Positions 63,999 through 64,000 of a stretch of 64,000 bases of DNA are shown piece by piece. Within the stretch, counting starts at the first letter, position 1, and every line of letters begins with the position of its first letter. The notes under the pieces were generated by a model. The model had not been told where the DNA came from. It made no database searches and saw nothing but the letters and a program-made list of their open reading frames with translations. The position numbers were made by a program, and so were the translations under genes. The DNA comes from JAWMQL01 sp033283165 (GTDB lineage Bacteria > Pseudomonadota > Gammaproteobacteria > Pseudomonadales > Halieaceae): positions 170,897-234,896 of the forward strand of contig JAWMQL010000009.1 of the NCBI GenBank assembly GCA_033283165.1, in the 5' to 3' direction.

Positions 63999-64000
63999 AC

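Larger units (their letters stand above)
57636..64000. mobile_element. Putative integrative element inserted at dusA (right end outside window)
   Basis: The integrase next to the dusA 5' end, the drop in GC across 57.6-59.0 kb, and a set of unrelated cargo-like genes suggest an element integrated into dusA. dusA is a known integration site of prophages and islands with tyrosine integrases. Only one boundary is inferable; the extent to the right is assumed. Confidence 0.45.

Overview
The window is 64 kb of GC-rich, densely packed bacterial chromosome. Gene content (TamA/TamB, HrpA, MnmC, RssB/RssC, MlaA, a Cpx-like two-component system, DusA, PreP-type M16C protease, FadD) indicates a gammaproteobacterium. 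The lipid- and steroid-type catabolic genes together with an EGKCG copper-RiPP locus would suit a marine lineage such as Halieaceae; that family assignment is inference. No tRNA, rRNA or CRISPR array was seen.

Layout. 1-1086 is the 5' part of recQ on the minus strand, followed by a long perfect inverted repeat. 1.2-19.8 kb is a catabolic region: a minus-strand operon (KstD-like dehydrogenase, KshA-like Rieske oxygenase, Baeyer-Villiger-type monooxygenase) whose genes overlap by the same 8 bases at both junctions; a plus-strand run (SDR, DUF3604 protein, SLC13 permease, acyl-CoA ligase); a minus-strand operon (SDR, PQQ dehydrogenase with embedded cytochrome c, GST); an AraC-type regulator; and another plus-strand run (SDR, LRAT-fold enzyme, SnoaL-like protein, Old Yellow Enzyme). 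Together they look like oxidation, reduction and CoA activation of a cyclic lipid, steroid or terpenoid-like substrate. 19.9-25.3 kb is tamA-tamB. 25.4-30.7 kb holds poorly characterised envelope proteins, including an aspartic-protease-like protein and small lipoproteins. 30.8-36.8 kb has a fatty acid desaturase, an AgcS symporter, a TauD-type dioxygenase and a CpxAR/CpxP-like envelope stress module. 36.8-50.4 kb is mostly housekeeping: PreP protease, glutamine cyclotransferase, MnmC, two unknown proteins, MaoC, FadD and HrpA.

50.4-52.5 kb is the most distinctive locus: a secreted peptide with eight EG(K/N/S)CG motifs, an MNIO (DUF692) enzyme and a DUF2063 partner, translationally coupled in the order precursor-enzyme-partner. 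This matches the HvfABC/bufferin type of copper-binding RiPP. 52.6-57.6 kb is mlaA, rssB-rssC, a TerB-like protein, tal and dusA. The RssB receiver has Glu in place of the phospho-acceptor Asp, and a Pho-box-like sequence lies upstream.

From 57.6 kb the sequence changes character. A tyrosine recombinase of lower GC abuts the 5' end of dusA, the arrangement of elements that integrate into dusA. The genes beyond it (DUF1254 protein, lipoprotein metallophosphoesterase, Tat-exported alkylsulfatase-like protein lacking key zinc ligands, and the end of a membrane protein) may be cargo; the far end of the element is not in the window.
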